Notes: generated by a model from the letters alone, not told the origin. DNA of 64,000 nt from Methanoculleus frigidifontis (GCF_030464345.1 NZ_VCYH01000004.1:248001-312000); one strand, 5' to 3'. Numbered from the stretch's first letter, positions 52,315-63,655 are shown. Translations and numbers: made by a program.

Positions 52315-53445
52315 TCAGAGCATGCTGATCCGGTGCATCGCTTCCTGCAGGTTCACCATCGACGTCGCGTAGGAGAGCCGTTCCCACCCCGGCGTCCCGA
52401 ATGCAGAGCCCGGCGTGACCGCGACATGCACCTCCCGAAGCCACCTGCGGGCGATCTCGACATCGTCGCTGTCCACCTTTACGTAGGCATAGAAGGCGCC
52501 CTCTGCAGGAGCGGTAACGTACCCCATCCCGTGGAGGGCGGCGATAACGTAGTCGCGCCGCCGCTCGAATTCACGGCGCATCTCTTCGACACAGCCCTGG
52601 TCACCCGTGAGCGCCGCCACCGCACCGTGCATCGCAAACGTCGCCGGGTGCGAGATGGTGTGCTGCTGCACCTTGTTCATCTGCCGAATAACCTGATCGG
52701 GCGCAACGGCGTAGCCGAGCCGCCACCCGGTCATGGCGTAGGCCTTCGAAAAACCGTTGACGGTGATCGTCCGCTCCGCCATATCGCCGATGCCGGCGAG
52801 CGAGATATGCTCTCTTCCGTAGACGAGCTTTTCATAGATCTCGTCGGAGAGCGCGATTATGTCATGGTCGGTGCAGATGTCGGCGACGAGCCGCAGGGAA
52901 CGCTCGTCGAGCACAGCCCCCGAGGGGTTTGAGGGCGAGTTTATCACGATCATCCGCGTGTCCGGGGTCACCGCCTCGAGGAGGGAGTCGTCGAGCTGGA
53001 ACGAGCCCGGGTCGAGGGCGTGGTGCCGCGGCCTGGCGCCTGCAAGCTGGACGCATGGCTCATACGAGACCCAGGCGGGATCGAGGATCAGCACCTCGTC
53101 ACGGGGATTGACGACCGCCTCCATCGCCTCGTAGATAGCGTCCTTGGCACCGCAGGTGACGATCACCTGGTCGGGCGATGCCGCAAAACCGTTCTCGGTC
53201 GAGATCTTCTCCGCGATCGCCGCGGTGAGCTCAGGGATTCCCTGGCTCGGGGCGTAGTGCGTCTCCCCCCGGCGCAGGGCATCGATGCAGGCATCCGTGA
53301 TATGCTGCGGCGTCGCGAAGTCCGGCTCCCCGATACTGAGGCTGATGACGTCGATGCCCTCCTGCGCCATCCTTTTCGCCGCATTCGAGATCTCGATAGT
53401 GGCGGACGGTGCTATCGAAGCCACCTTCGCAGAGAGACCTCTCAT
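52315..53445 (-). CDS. Class I PLP-dependent aminotransferase (aspartate aminotransferase-like)
   Basis: A 376-residue fold-type I aminotransferase. Motifs in order: [43 protein letters not shown] with the PLP-binding Asn, and [18 protein letters not shown] with the PLP lysine. The pattern matches the AspB/AspC-type I-gamma subgroup; the exact substrate could be aspartate or an aromatic amino acid. It overlaps ribH by four bases at the end of the operon. Confidence 0.9.
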   Translation of the reverse strand: MRGLSAKVASIAPSATIEISNAAKRMAQEGIDVISLSIGEPDFATPQHITDACIDALRRGETHYAPSQGIPELTAAIAEKISTENGFAASPDQVIVTCGAKDAIYEAMEAVVNPRDEVLILDPAWVSYEPCVQLAGARPRHHALDPGSFQLDDSLLEAVTPDTRMIVINSPSNPSGAVLDERSLRLVADICTDHDIIALSDEIYEKLVYGREHISLAGIGDMAERTITVNGFSKAYAMTGWRLGYAVAPDQVIRQMNKVQQHTISHPATFAMHGAVAALTGDQGCVEEMRREFERRRDYVIAALHGMGYVTAPAEGAFYAYVKVDSDDVEIARRWLREVHVAVTPGSAFGTPGWERLSYATSMVNLQEAMHRISML

Positions 53446-53849
53446 TGCAATCTCTGAACCATCTTTATGGCGGATTCGACGGCACGCTTCGCATAATCAA
53501 TCCGTTCGGTCGCCTCAAGCCGGGTCATCCCGGGCCCGGAGATGCCGAGCGCGACGGGTTTTCCGAACTCCAGGGAGAGATCGATGATCTTCCGCGCAGC
53601 GTGCTGCACAACGATCTCGTCGTGCTGGGTCGCTCCCTCGATGACGCAGCCGATGGTGACGACCGCATCGACGTCCTCCGTCTGCAGCATCTTTTTGATG
53701 GCGAGCGGCATATCGTAGGCGCCGGGAACGTAGATCGTCTCCGTCACCTCCGCACCCAGAAATTCGGCATGCTCCCGGCCTTCGATCTCCATCATATAGG
53801 TGATGTCCCGGTTGAACTCAGCTACCACAAAACCCAGTTTCACGGTCAT
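53442..53849 (-). CDS. ribH: 6,7-dimethyl-8-ribityllumazine synthase
   Basis: A 135-residue lumazine synthase. [20 protein letters not shown] is the N-terminal strand, [15 protein letters not shown] the substrate loop, and [17 protein letters not shown] carries the catalytic His. It condenses the ribityl-amino-pyrimidine with the dihydroxybutanone phosphate. It lies 58 bases after ribC and overlaps the aminotransferase gene. Confidence 0.95.
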   Translation of the reverse strand: MTVKLGFVVAEFNRDITYMMEIEGREHAEFLGAEVTETIYVPGAYDMPLAIKKMLQTEDVDAVVTIGCVIEGATQHDEIVVQHAARKIIDLSLEFGKPVALGISGPGMTRLEATERIDYAKRAVESAIKMVQRLQ

Positions 53850-53907
53850 GTTTTTCTTCCTCCGTTATCGTTTGGCATCCTGATATTGATAAGCTTCTCA
53901 TTTTTCG

Positions 53908-55493
<1,586 letters not shown>

Positions 55494-55620
55494 GAGGGAT
55501 CAGTCCGTATATCCGTAGTTTTCGGAAACCTTCGGGAGAGTTTTGATCGTCGTTTCATATCAAGGTCACCTCGTGCCGGGTGCGAAACAGCAGCGTTAAT
55601 CATCCGTCAGCAGCTACAGG

Positions 55621-56022
55621 ATGAGAGATATGGTGGATGTTGCTGTCATCTGCGGCTCTGCTTCCGATACCGCAGTCGCCGAGAAGGTCTTCTCCGTCCT
55701 TCGGGAACAGGGAGTTTCCTACGACTATCAGGTGATCTCTGCTCATCGCGACCCGGATCGCCTGGATGATTATATACGATCGAGCCCCTGCAGAGTCTTC
55801 ATCGCGATTGCAGGGCTTTCGGCCGCCCTTCCGGGGGTGATCGCATCCAAGACCGCCCGCCCGGTGATCGGCGTCCCGGTGAGCGGGAAACTGATGGGTC
55901 TGGATGCGCTTCTCTCGATCGTCCAGATGCCTAAAGGTGTCCCGGTGGCATGCGTCGGGGTGGACAACGGAGAGAACGCCGCACACCTGGCGATCAGGAT
56001 GCTTGCGCTGGCGAGCGAGTAA
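55621..56022 (+). CDS. purE: 5-(carboxyamino)imidazole ribonucleotide mutase-type protein
   Basis: A 133-residue PurE-family protein of purine synthesis. The motifs are [29 protein letters not shown] with the substrate-binding SAHR, and [27 protein letters not shown] in place of the usual AGGAAHLPG loop. It acts on the carboxy-aminoimidazole nucleotide. An in-frame ATG at 55630 is an alternative start and fits the family's short N-terminus. A TTAAT element lies about 23 bases before the first ATG. It is a single gene, convergent with thiC. Confidence 0.9.
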   Translation: MRDMVDVAVICGSASDTAVAEKVFSVLREQGVSYDYQVISAHRDPDRLDDYIRSSPCRVFIAIAGLSAALPGVIASKTARPVIGVPVSGKLMGLDALLSIVQMPKGVPVACVGVDNGENAAHLAIRMLALASE

Positions 56023-56144
56023 AATCGCAACGCCGGAGGGAGGGGGGTAGCGCCTCCAGAGCTGCCCACACACTCTCGTTCCGGGCAGTCAACAACCAAA
56101 ACGGGTGACGAAGGAGGGTACACTACTATAGCCCGGAACCAGGG

Positions 56145-57419
56145 CTACCGCTTCTCCGGCGGGTTTAAGATCTCCCGCACCATCTTGACGGCGCAGAGGT
56201 CACCGCACATCGAACAGGTATCGAGGTCGCCGTCGCGCTCGTGGATGGTGCGGGCGGTGTCGCCGAAGAGCGCCGCCTCGAACTGTGCCTCCCAGTCGAG
56301 GCTCCGGCGTGCCTCCGCCATCCGCATCTCCCGGTTCCTGCTGCCCGGATAGTTCCGAAGCATGTTGCCGACGTGGGCGGCGATCCGGGCGACCCGCGTT
56401 CCTTCCTCGATGTCCTGAACGCGGGGCAGCGCCAGGTGCTCGCTCGGGGAGACCATGCAGAGGAAGTCCGCCCCATTCTGACAGGCAACGACACCGCCGA
56501 TCGCCGCGACCACGTGGTCGTAGCCGGGTGCAAGGTCGGTGACGAGCGGGCCGAGAAGATAGAGAGGCGCTCCTTCGGTCAGCTCTTTGAGCATCCGGAC
56601 GTTGTGGCCGATCTGCTCGACGGGAATATGCCCGGGTCCCTCGATCATTCGCTGGACACCGGCAGAAAGAGCGCGCTGCGCCAGCCGGCCGAGAGTGAGG
56701 TATTCCGTCGCTTTCGCAAGGCGCGTTGCATCGATGAGCGCGCCCGGGCGCATCCCGTCCCCGAGGCTGATGACGACGTCGTACTCGGCCAGGATCTCAA
56801 GCAGGTAGTCATACTCAGCATAGAGAGGATTTTCCTCCCCCGTAGCCGCCATCATAGCGACATGGAACGCTCCGCCCCTGCTGACGACGCCCATGACCCG
56901 GGGATCGAGGTGCAGAGCATCGAGCGCATCGCGGTTCACTCCGCAGTGGAGGGTCAGGAAGTCGACACCCTGCCGGCAGTGCTCCCGGATGACGGAGAAG
57001 AGGGTGTCCGCATCAATGTCGGCGGCGCTTCCGGCACGCCGGACGGCCTCATATATCGGGACCGTCCCGACCGGTGCGTCCAGCGCGAGAATGCGTCTTC
57101 GGATGGCGGCAAGATCTCCCCCGGTCGAGAGGTCCATGATTGCGTCGGCACCCTGAGCCAGTGCTGCTCCGGCCTTCTCGACCTCGAGATCGGGATTGCA
57201 GAGGTTCGCGGATGTCCCGACGTTGACGTTGACCTTCACCCGGCACCCCTCGCCGATGGCACAGAGGCGGTGCGGCCGGAGTGGATTTGCAGGGACGACA
57301 ACACGTCCACGGGTGACTGCTCGCGCCGCGTGGTGCGGGTTTTGCCCTTCATCTCGTGCTATCGCCTCGACCTCGGGCGGAACCCCCTTCAGGCATGCTC
57401 TGATCAGGGTATCGTGCAT
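56145..57419 (-). CDS. thiC: Phosphomethylpyrimidine synthase
   Basis: A 424-residue radical SAM enzyme that rearranges aminoimidazole ribotide to the thiamine pyrimidine. VNVNVGTSANLCNPD, LSTGGDLAAIRRRIL, DFLTLHCGVNRDAL, SRGGAFHVAMM, EGPGHIPVEQI and the C-terminal cluster motif CSMCGDLCAVKM (Cx2Cx4C) are all present. It is the shorter archaeal-type protein. ATGs at 57428 and 57419 are close; the TATA element around 57441-57450 (CAATAATAAG on this strand) is about 27 bases before 57419, so a leaderless start there is preferred. No riboswitch fits into the short upstream region. Confidence 0.93.
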   Translation of the reverse strand: MHDTLIRACLKGVPPEVEAIARDEGQNPHHAARAVTRGRVVVPANPLRPHRLCAIGEGCRVKVNVNVGTSANLCNPDLEVEKAGAALAQGADAIMDLSTGGDLAAIRRRILALDAPVGTVPIYEAVRRAGSAADIDADTLFSVIREHCRQGVDFLTLHCGVNRDALDALHLDPRVMGVVSRGGAFHVAMMAATGEENPLYAEYDYLLEILAEYDVVISLGDGMRPGALIDATRLAKATEYLTLGRLAQRALSAGVQRMIEGPGHIPVEQIGHNVRMLKELTEGAPLYLLGPLVTDLAPGYDHVVAAIGGVVACQNGADFLCMVSPSEHLALPRVQDIEEGTRVARIAAHVGNMLRNYPGSRNREMRMAEARRSLDWEAQFEAALFGDTARTIHERDGDLDTCSMCGDLCAVKMVREILNPPEKR

Positions 57420-57453
57420 AAGAAACATTTGTCTGGAATCCTTATTATTGTGC

Positions 57454-58053
57454 ATGCCGGTCCGGTGGATAACAGACGGCCTCCAGGCTGCCAATTCATT
57501 CGTTTACGGAAATATTCTCGTAGATGCGGGTGTTCTTCCGATGAAGCTCACAGAGTTTCGCGATCAGATTGATACAATCATTCTCACCCACTGCCACTAC
57601 GACCACACCGCCCACGTGGTCGAGATAGCCCGGATGTGTGACGCTACAGTCTGCATCCACACGCTGGATGCACCCGGCCTCACCGAAGATGCACGGAACC
57701 TTGCCATGCTCTTCGGGGCACGAGCACCGGCCGTTGTTCCCGACCGTATCCTCCAGGAAGGCGACCGGGTAGGAAGCCTCACGGTGCTGCACACCCCCGG
57801 GCACACGCCGGGATGCATCTGCCTCTACGACTGTGATGAGCAGACCCTCTTTTCGGGCGACACGGTCTTTACCGGCGGGTCGTTCGGCAGGTACGACTTC
57901 CCCGGCGGCGACCGCACCGCGCTCGCCGCCTCGCTCGCCCGTCTTGCAGATCTGGAGATCGAAGGGCTCTACCCCGGCCACGGTGAGCCGGTAGCTGTGG
58001 GCGGACACAAACACATCGCCGCCGCACGCGAACTCATGCGGACCTATGGATAA
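57454..58053 (+). CDS. Metallo-beta-lactamase fold hydrolase
   Basis: A 199-residue hydrolase with the metal motif LTHCHYDHTAHV (HxHxDH), VLHTPGHTPGCICLYD, LFSGDTVFTGGS and LYPGHGEPV. This set fits the glyoxalase II-like subgroup that binds two metal ions. The start MPVRWITDG at 57454 is the first ATG in a protein-like stretch. It is divergent from thiC with 34 bases between the start codons. The stop overlaps the DUF123 gene start. The substrate is unknown. Confidence 0.88.
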   Translation: MPVRWITDGLQAANSFVYGNILVDAGVLPMKLTEFRDQIDTIILTHCHYDHTAHVVEIARMCDATVCIHTLDAPGLTEDARNLAMLFGARAPAVVPDRILQEGDRVGSLTVLHTPGHTPGCICLYDCDEQTLFSGDTVFTGGSFGRYDFPGGDRTALAASLARLADLEIEGLYPGHGEPVAVGGHKHIAAARELMRTYG

Positions 58054-58501
58054 GGGTATTTACTGCCTCGTCTTTACCAACAGTCTTCGGGAGATCCGGG
58101 TAGGCAGTCTGGGTGCCAGAGCGTTTGCAGGCGGGTGGCACGTCTATGTCGGCTCCGCCCTCGGAAGCGGGGGTCTTGCCCGTGCAGAACGGCACATCCG
58201 CCTCGCCTGCCGACGGGATAGACCACCCCGGTGGCACGTAGACTACCTGCTGCTCGACCCGGGGTTCTCGCTCACCGCCGTTGTCTCCGCACCGACCGGT
58301 ATGCCCCTCGAATGCGGTCTCGCCCGTGCCGTCGGGGGGGAGGCGGTGCCCGGCTTCGGCTGTAGCGACTGTGCCTGCACCTCGCACCTCTTCTACCGAC
58401 CCGAATGTCCCACCGAAGAACTCGTTGCTGCGTTCTGCTCGCTCGGGCTGCATGCAGATATCAAAACAATCAAGAACGAGAGTGACAAGGATACAGTATG
58501 A
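58046..58501 (+). CDS. GIY-YIG-like DUF123 protein
   Basis: A 151-residue protein. KGIYCLVFTN, GWHVYVGSALG and then HIRLACRRDRPPRWHVDYLLL reproduce the GIY...YVGSA...R...K/R..HWHIDYLL order of DUF123, a GIY-YIG nuclease-related family. A C-terminal CSDCACTSHLFY cluster may bind metal. No restriction or repair partner is adjacent. It overlaps both neighbours by a few bases, so it is translated with the hydrolase and the flavoprotein. Confidence 0.85.
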   Translation: MDKGIYCLVFTNSLREIRVGSLGARAFAGGWHVYVGSALGSGGLARAERHIRLACRRDRPPRWHVDYLLLDPGFSLTAVVSAPTGMPLECGLARAVGGEAVPGFGCSDCACTSHLFYRPECPTEELVAAFCSLGLHADIKTIKNESDKDTV

Positions 58502-59049
58502 AGGTTCTCGGCATTTCAGGCAGCATGCGGGAGAATGGAAACACAGCACAACTCATCAACGTCATCCTGGACGGGGTGAAAGAGGCAGGAATCGAGACGG
58601 AGTACATCACCCTCGCCGATAAGGAGATCCGGCCGTGCACCGGGTGCGAGGTCTGCAAGGAGCGGAAATGGTGCGTCGCGGAAGACGATGACTGGGCTGC
58701 GATCATGGAGAAAGTTCTGGACTGCGAGGTACTGATTCTCGGCTCCCCGACTTACTACTACGACATCAACGGGCACCTGAAGAATTTCATCGACAGAACC
58801 TACTCCCTCTACCATGACCGGAAGCTCGCCGGCAGAAAGGGCGTCGCAGTGACTGTCTGTGCAGACAGGGGCTGCGAGAGGGCGCTCGAGACCATCGAAG
58901 GGTTCCTCAACACCCATGAGTTCTCATATCTCGGCTACGTCTGCGGGAAGGGGTATGCCCCGGGAGACATCAGGAAGGATGGGCGGGCGATGCAGAAGGC
59001 CAGGAACATTGCCGATTCCATTGTTCGGTTCCTGCAGCCCGAGGACTGA
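58498..59049 (+). CDS. Iron-sulfur flavoprotein (NADPH-dependent FMN reductase family)
   Basis: A 183-residue flavodoxin-like protein. LGISGSMRENGNTAQLI is the FMN phosphate loop, CTGCEVCKERKWC (Cx2Cx2Cx5C, about residues 46-58) is the compact Fe-S motif of Isf proteins, and LILGSPTYYYDINGHLKNFIDR is the flavin ring segment. In methanogens Isf accepts electrons from ferredoxin and may reduce oxygen or peroxide. Its ATG overlaps the DUF123 stop. Confidence 0.9.
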   Translation: MKVLGISGSMRENGNTAQLINVILDGVKEAGIETEYITLADKEIRPCTGCEVCKERKWCVAEDDDWAAIMEKVLDCEVLILGSPTYYYDINGHLKNFIDRTYSLYHDRKLAGRKGVAVTVCADRGCERALETIEGFLNTHEFSYLGYVCGKGYAPGDIRKDGRAMQKARNIADSIVRFLQPED

Positions 59050-59181
59050 GGCGCGCGGCGGCGCACCCCGGGTACCCTTCTTTTCCGTATGCAAGATCGG
59101 CAGAAGGATTTTCAAAAGAGTGATTTTGAGGTGCGGATCCTGTCTATGGGATCAGTGCTCTCTTCCCGTATCCGGCAGGCG

Positions 59182-59340
59182 CTACAGGAGCAGCGCTATT
59201 ATCGCCAGTACGATGAAGATGATCACCAGCCACTTTGCTATCGACATCGACATGCCTGCAATCCCCCGTGCCCCGAGCAGTGCGAATACCAGTGCCAGAA
59301 CAAAGAACAGGATTGCAAGTCCGATCAAACCATTTACCAT
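59182..59340 (-). CDS. DUF1328-type small membrane protein
   Basis: A 52-residue protein with two membrane helices: residues about 3-22 ([19 protein letters not shown]) and about 33-51 ([15 protein letters not shown]), joined by [13 protein letters not shown], the G-x2-G-x-(A/S)-x2-IAK pattern of DUF1328/UPF0391 proteins. The reading frame is open upstream but not protein-like there. GAGAAG precedes the ATG. Function unknown. Confidence 0.75.
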   Translation of the reverse strand: MVNGLIGLAILFFVLALVFALLGARGIAGMSMSIAKWLVIIFIVLAIIALLL

Positions 59341-59545
59341 CTTCTCATTCCCCCTATCCGGCAGAGCACCGGGTAAGCATCCCCGGTATTGGGGGAGGAG
59401 TATTTTAAATTTTGCCAGTTTTATAAAAATACCCGATTCTTTTTCACCCTGAACCGCCGGATTCACGCCAGACTGCTCTCGGACGTCTCTCCTTCCCATA
59501 TACCGGGGTTTTCCCCGGGAGAGACGGGGTCGTCCGCGCTGCCCG

Positions 59546-60631
59546 TCAGAGGAGCTCGTAGAGGGTCGTCCGCTGCCGGAGCGGCCGCGCGAGATCCTCC
59601 GCCATCCGACGCATCTCCCCGGGGTCAAGATAGTCGGTATCCCGGGCGCCGGCGCCCTTTGATATGCTCTCTTCAAACATCGTGCCGCCGAGATCGTTTG
59701 CACCGGCGAGCAGTGCAAGCTGGGCAAACTTCACCCCGAGCTTCACCCACGAGACCTGAAGATTCTCGATGTTGTCGAGGTACAGCCGCGAGACCGCAAA
59801 CATCAGGAGATCCTCCCTCCCGGTTGCACCGGCCCTGGCGAGCCCCGCCCGGTAGAGGGGCGTGTTCATATGGATGAACGAAAGCGGCACGAACTCGGTG
59901 AATCCTCCGGTCTCGTCCTGGATCTCGCGGAGGATCGTAAGGTGCCGGACACGATCCTCGACGGATTCGCAGTGGCCGTACATGATCGTCGCCGTCGACC
60001 TGATACCGAGCCGGTGCGCCTCCCAGACGATCCGCACCCACTCGGCGGTGCCGATCTTGCCGGGGCAGATGACACTGCGCACCTCGTCGACCAGGATCTC
60101 CGCCGCCGTCCCGCAGAGGGTTCCAAGCCCCGCCTCCTGCATCGCACGGAGCACCGCTTCGGTGCTCATGCCGCTCTTCTTCGCTGCGTATGCTACTTCC
60201 ATCGGGTTGCTGGCATGGATGTGGACACCGGGAGCGCCTTCACGGATCCACCCGATGATATCGCTGTAGGACTGTGCCGTAAAGTCGGGGTGCAGGCCGC
60301 TCACCGTGCAGATCTCGGTAACGTCCCGTTCCAGAGCTTTGCGGGCTTTCGCAAGGATGATTTCCCGACCGTACTCGTAGACACCCTCGTCTCCGGGCTT
60401 TTTGGAGAAACCACAGAATCCGCACGCGTTGATGCAGAGGTTGGTGACATTGATGTTCTGGTTCCGAACATACGTCACCACACCTCCGACTTTCTCTTCG
60501 CGCACCGTATCCGCCGCCGTCGCAATCGCGAAGACCCCCCGGCCACGCTCTTTCATCAGCCGGACGGCCTCGTCCTCAGTGAGACGGTGACCTGCCAGCA
60601 CGTCGTCGAGGAGCCGTCGCATCTCAGTCAT
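59546..60631 (-). CDS. cofH: F420 biosynthesis radical SAM enzyme CofH, first copy
   Basis: A 361-residue radical SAM enzyme that joins the ribityl-diaminouracil precursor to a tyrosine-derived group on the way to the F420 chromophore Fo. The cluster motif is [10 protein letters not shown] (Cx3Cx2C), preceded by [15 protein letters not shown] and followed by [30 protein letters not shown] and [17 protein letters not shown]. The ATG at 60631 has GGAGAG at best spacing; an ATG at 60637 and a GTG at 60652 are alternatives. A second copy with about 60 percent similar sequence by eye lies at 62537. No cofG is seen in the window. Confidence 0.92.
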   Translation of the reverse strand: MTEMRRLLDDVLAGHRLTEDEAVRLMKERGRGVFAIATAADTVREEKVGGVVTYVRNQNINVTNLCINACGFCGFSKKPGDEGVYEYGREIILAKARKALERDVTEICTVSGLHPDFTAQSYSDIIGWIREGAPGVHIHASNPMEVAYAAKKSGMSTEAVLRAMQEAGLGTLCGTAAEILVDEVRSVICPGKIGTAEWVRIVWEAHRLGIRSTATIMYGHCESVEDRVRHLTILREIQDETGGFTEFVPLSFIHMNTPLYRAGLARAGATGREDLLMFAVSRLYLDNIENLQVSWVKLGVKFAQLALLAGANDLGGTMFEESISKGAGARDTDYLDPGEMRRMAEDLARPLRQRTTLYELL

Positions 60632-60718
60632 TGCCATACTCTCCACTGCCACACATGGCTACGAAGGATTGCACACCACCAATGATAAGGTTGGCGCACT
60701 CCCGGGTAGAGGCATACA

Positions 60719-60725
60719 CTTATTA
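60719..60725 (+). promoter_or_regulatory. TATA box of the DUF1805 gene
   Basis: CTTATTA lies about 28 bases before the ATG at 60750, consistent with a leaderless message. Confidence 0.4.
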
Positions 60726-60749
60726 GCACGTGTACCCACTTCGGGCAGT

Positions 60750-61061
60750 ATGCAGCAGGAAATGATGCATGAACGGATCCGGCTTCAGTATAAAGACGCA
60801 TACGGGTATACGATCCCGGTGGGATCAACGGTTCTGCTCGCTGCCGTCACCGAGGACGGCATGATCGGGACGGCGGGATTCGATATCGAAGCGCTCGAAA
60901 ACCTCGGGATACCGGCAGCGGTGGTTCATGCCGGGGAGGGAATAGAGATCGAGCGTATCAGCGATCTGCTGGACGGAGAGGTTGTGGCAGCCAACCTCCA
61001 CGCGACGCAGCGCCGCGTCGAGGTCGGCATGAGCGGAAGAGAGGCGCTTGAACGGATGTAA
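60750..61061 (+). CDS. DUF1805 family protein
   Basis: A 103-residue protein containing GYTIPVGSTVLLAAVTEDGMIGTAGFDIEALENLGIPAA (read in parts at about residues 18-55), the DUF1805 pattern of a G-x-IG-FD-I-x-(A/V)-L-x4-IP-A core, and VVAANLHATQRRVEVGMSGREAL at the end. The family is small and of unknown function. MMHERIRL 12 bases downstream is an alternative start. It is divergent from cofH and convergent with the TPR gene. Confidence 0.8.
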   Translation: MQQEMMHERIRLQYKDAYGYTIPVGSTVLLAAVTEDGMIGTAGFDIEALENLGIPAAVVHAGEGIEIERISDLLDGEVVAANLHATQRRVEVGMSGREALERM

Positions 61062-61073
61062 AGAGGGCACACT

Positions 61074-62231
61074 CTAGTACTGCAGCATCAGCTCGCGTGC
61101 CTTCCGGAAGCATGCTTCAGCCTTCTTCCCATTATCGAGGGCCTGGAGTGAAAGCCCCATGTGGTGCCAGGCGTCGGCGTCGCTCCCGTCAAGGCCGATC
61201 ACCTTGTTGAAGCAGCGGACCGCTGTGGCGTGATCGCCCTCCTGCTGGAACGCAACTCCTGCCCGAAACCAGGCATAGCCGTTCTCAGGCCGGGCGTTCA
61301 GGAACCTGGTATAGTAGCGGAGGGCGTCGCTCCACCTGCCAAGGTTGTCGTAGGCGGTGGCAAGCCGGTACAGGATATCGGAATTTTCCGGGTCGAGCTC
61401 GAGGGCGTGCTGGTAGCACCCGGCTGCCTCTTCGTCCCGCTCAAGATCATGGAGGACAAGTGCTTTGTTCGACCAGACAACGGCGTTATCGGGATCGGCC
61501 CGGAGGGCACGCTCGAAACACCGGAGCGCCTGCCTGACATCCCCCATCCTCTTCAGCGTGACACCCTTGTTATTCCAGGCACCGGCGTCGCTTCGGTCGA
61601 CCTTGATTGCGCGGTCGAAGCAGGCGACGGCTTCTCCGTAGCGGTGCATCATCCGCAGAGCGCCCCCGAGTTGCACCCATGCAGCGCCGTCTTTCGGATA
61701 GAGATCGAGGTAGATGGAATAGCACGCGATCGCATCCTCGTACCGCCCGAGATCCCGCAGAGCATTTCCTTTCTGGCACCAAGACTCTGCATTTTCAGGG
61801 TTTATCGGGAGTTTTTTCTGAAAACACCGGACTGCTTCATCATTTTTGCCCATATCCATCAGGACAAATCCCATATTATGCCAGGCGTTGGCGTCATCGG
61901 GATCGATCCGGGTTGCCTTCTCAAAGCACTTCAGGGCATCCCGGGTGTTTCCTTCCGCCCGGTGCGCAAGCCCCATGCCGTTCCAGGCGGCCGTATTCCT
62001 GGATTCGCCCCGGATTACGGCGTAGAAGCACTGGAGAGCCTCCTGGCTGCGGCCGTTCTGCTGCATGACCCGGCCTTTCCAGTACCATGCGGAGAGTGCC
62101 TGCGGGTCGAGCCCGATGGCCTCGTCGAAGCATCGGAGCGCCTCATCGTGCTCCCCCTGCTCGGCATGCCTTCTGCCTTCGCCGATCAAGGCGTCTGTAT
62201 TCAACCCGAATATCTTGTCCAGAAAGCCCAT
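61074..62231 (-). CDS. TPR-repeat protein
   Basis: A 385-residue protein. After MGFLDKIFGLNTDALIGEGR it consists of about ten to eleven tetratricopeptide units, e.g. AWYWKGRVMQQNGRSQEAL, AWHNMGFVLMDMGKNDEAV and VWSNKALVLHDLERDEEAA. The units are close in style to the 552-residue TPR protein at 50626-52284, again with cysteine at the second-helix start (RCFD, KCFE, ACYS). It is probably a cytoplasmic scaffold between the two cofH genes. Its partner is not evident. Confidence 0.87.
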   Translation of the reverse strand: MGFLDKIFGLNTDALIGEGRRHAEQGEHDEALRCFDEAIGLDPQALSAWYWKGRVMQQNGRSQEALQCFYAVIRGESRNTAAWNGMGLAHRAEGNTRDALKCFEKATRIDPDDANAWHNMGFVLMDMGKNDEAVRCFQKKLPINPENAESWCQKGNALRDLGRYEDAIACYSIYLDLYPKDGAAWVQLGGALRMMHRYGEAVACFDRAIKVDRSDAGAWNNKGVTLKRMGDVRQALRCFERALRADPDNAVVWSNKALVLHDLERDEEAAGCYQHALELDPENSDILYRLATAYDNLGRWSDALRYYTRFLNARPENGYAWFRAGVAFQQEGDHATAVRCFNKVIGLDGSDADAWHHMGLSLQALDNGKKAEACFRKARELMLQY

Positions 62232-62536
62232 GATCCTCCAGAATATCCCTGCTCACCCACCCTCTCCCGGCAGAGGGCGAAAGACAGATTGCTTATACTA
62301 ATGGTCTCTATTCAACACCTAAAAACTTCCATTTTGCATGGCAGGTGCCGGGCTCAAGACCGGTATGCACGAGCCTCCCGTGCGGCAAGCCCTCTCGGCC
62401 TTTTTTCGGAGGGGATAGACGGCGTCGGCAGGGTGATGCCCGGCAACTTCCCCCAGGCGCTGACGCATCTTTCGCACGTGCTCGTGGTCGGGGCGATCGA
62501 TCGGCCCGGGAAAAAAGAGAGAGCAGAGAAAACGTC
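62232..62536. other. Intergenic region with promoter, hairpins and T-run; possible small RNA
   Basis: No protein-coding frame is convincing. CTTATACTAATGG at about 62290-62302 is TATA-like on both strands. On the + strand a GC-rich block follows with a hairpin GCACGAGCCTCCCGTGC (62369-62385) and GGCC followed by T6 at about 62397-62406, which resembles a terminator. A transcript of roughly 80 bases would fit between them. It is not a tRNA: no T-arm sequence or acceptor pairing is present. The same TATA on the minus strand could instead serve the TPR gene. Confidence 0.3.
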
Positions 62537-63613
62537 TCAGACCGGCTCGTAGGTCGTCGTCCGCTGGACGAGCCGGCGATCGATATCCCCGACGATCCGC
62601 TCCATCTCCGCCGGATCGAGATAATCGGCGCTCTCACCGCCGGCGGTCACGCTGACGTCGTCGCAGAACATCGTTCCGCCGAGGTCGTCGCCGCCGGCGA
62701 GGAGGCCGAGCTGCGCCAGCTTGCTCCCGACCTTGCCCCACGAGATCTGGATGTGGTCGAAGTTGTCCAGGAAGAGCCGGGCGACCGCAAAGAGCAGGAG
62801 ATCCTCGCGCCCGGTGGCGCCGGCCGGAGCCCGTCCCCGGCGGTAGAGGGCGGTGTTCTCGTGGAGGTAGGAGAGGGGCACAAGTTCGGTGAACCCCCTG
62901 GTCTCGTCCTGGATCTCGCGGAGGATCGCGAGGTGCCGGACACGATCCTCGACGGATTCACAGGAGCCGTACATAATCGTCGCCGTCGAGCGGACACCTT
63001 TTTCGTGCGCCTCTTTGATGACCCGCACCCAGGTCGCGGTGTCGCACTTCTTCGGGCAGATGGTGCTGCGCACCTCGTCGACCAGGATCTCGGCCGCAGT
63101 GCCCTGCAGCGTCCCGAGCCCCGCCGCACGGAGCCGGTCGATCGCCTCATCTGTGGTGACGCCGCTCTGCTGTGCAGCCCAGGCGATCTCGTCCGGGCTG
63201 GCCGTATGGATATCCACCTGCGGCGCCGCTTCGTGAACGCACCCTATCATCTCAACGTAGGAATCGAGCGTATAATCGGGGTGCACGCCGGAAAGGAGGC
63301 AGATCTCGGTGACGTTGTGCTCCACAGCCTGATCGACTTTCCAGAGGATCGTCTCGGCGTCATCACAGAACGCCTCCGGGTCGCCGACCCGTTTGCCGAA
63401 CCCGCAGAACCCGCAGAGGTTCTTGCAGATGTTCGTAACGTGGATGTTCTGGTTCCGGACGTAGGTCACCACATCCCCGACCTTTCTCTCACGCAGTTCG
63501 TCTGCCGCGGCTGCAATCGCAAAAACGCCGCGATCCCGGGTCTTCATCAGCCGGACAGCCTCCTCTTCGGTGAGGCGGTGGCCGGCCAGAACGTCGTCAA
63601 GTAGCTGTTGCAT
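62537..63613 (-). CDS. cofH: F420 biosynthesis radical SAM enzyme CofH, second copy
   Basis: A 358-residue paralog of the protein encoded at 59546. The cluster motif is CKNLCGFCGF, with [15 protein letters not shown] before and [30 protein letters not shown] and FTELVPLSYLHENTALY after. The two proteins agree over their whole length but differ in many surface residues, and the second has DPEAFCDDAE where the first has [10 protein letters not shown]. The ATG at 63613 gives the same N-terminus as the first copy ([13 protein letters not shown]); a GTG at 63625 is possible. Two cofH genes are common in methanogens and may differ in substrate. Confidence 0.92.
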   Translation of the reverse strand: MQQLLDDVLAGHRLTEEEAVRLMKTRDRGVFAIAAAADELRERKVGDVVTYVRNQNIHVTNICKNLCGFCGFGKRVGDPEAFCDDAETILWKVDQAVEHNVTEICLLSGVHPDYTLDSYVEMIGCVHEAAPQVDIHTASPDEIAWAAQQSGVTTDEAIDRLRAAGLGTLQGTAAEILVDEVRSTICPKKCDTATWVRVIKEAHEKGVRSTATIMYGSCESVEDRVRHLAILREIQDETRGFTELVPLSYLHENTALYRRGRAPAGATGREDLLLFAVARLFLDNFDHIQISWGKVGSKLAQLGLLAGGDDLGGTMFCDDVSVTAGGESADYLDPAEMERIVGDIDRRLVQRTTTYEPV

Positions 63614-63655
63614 CGATATCAGCACCGTATCAGTAGTTCACGATAATCAGGGGAT

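Noticed and set aside
57420-57460. Thiamine pyrophosphate riboswitch in front of thiC
   Set aside because: Only about 34 bases separate thiC from the divergent gene and the TATA box is adjacent to the start, so there is no room for the element.
62340-62405. tRNA-like GC-rich block
   Set aside because: No T-loop consensus, no acceptor stem pairing and no anticodon arm could be drawn on either strand.
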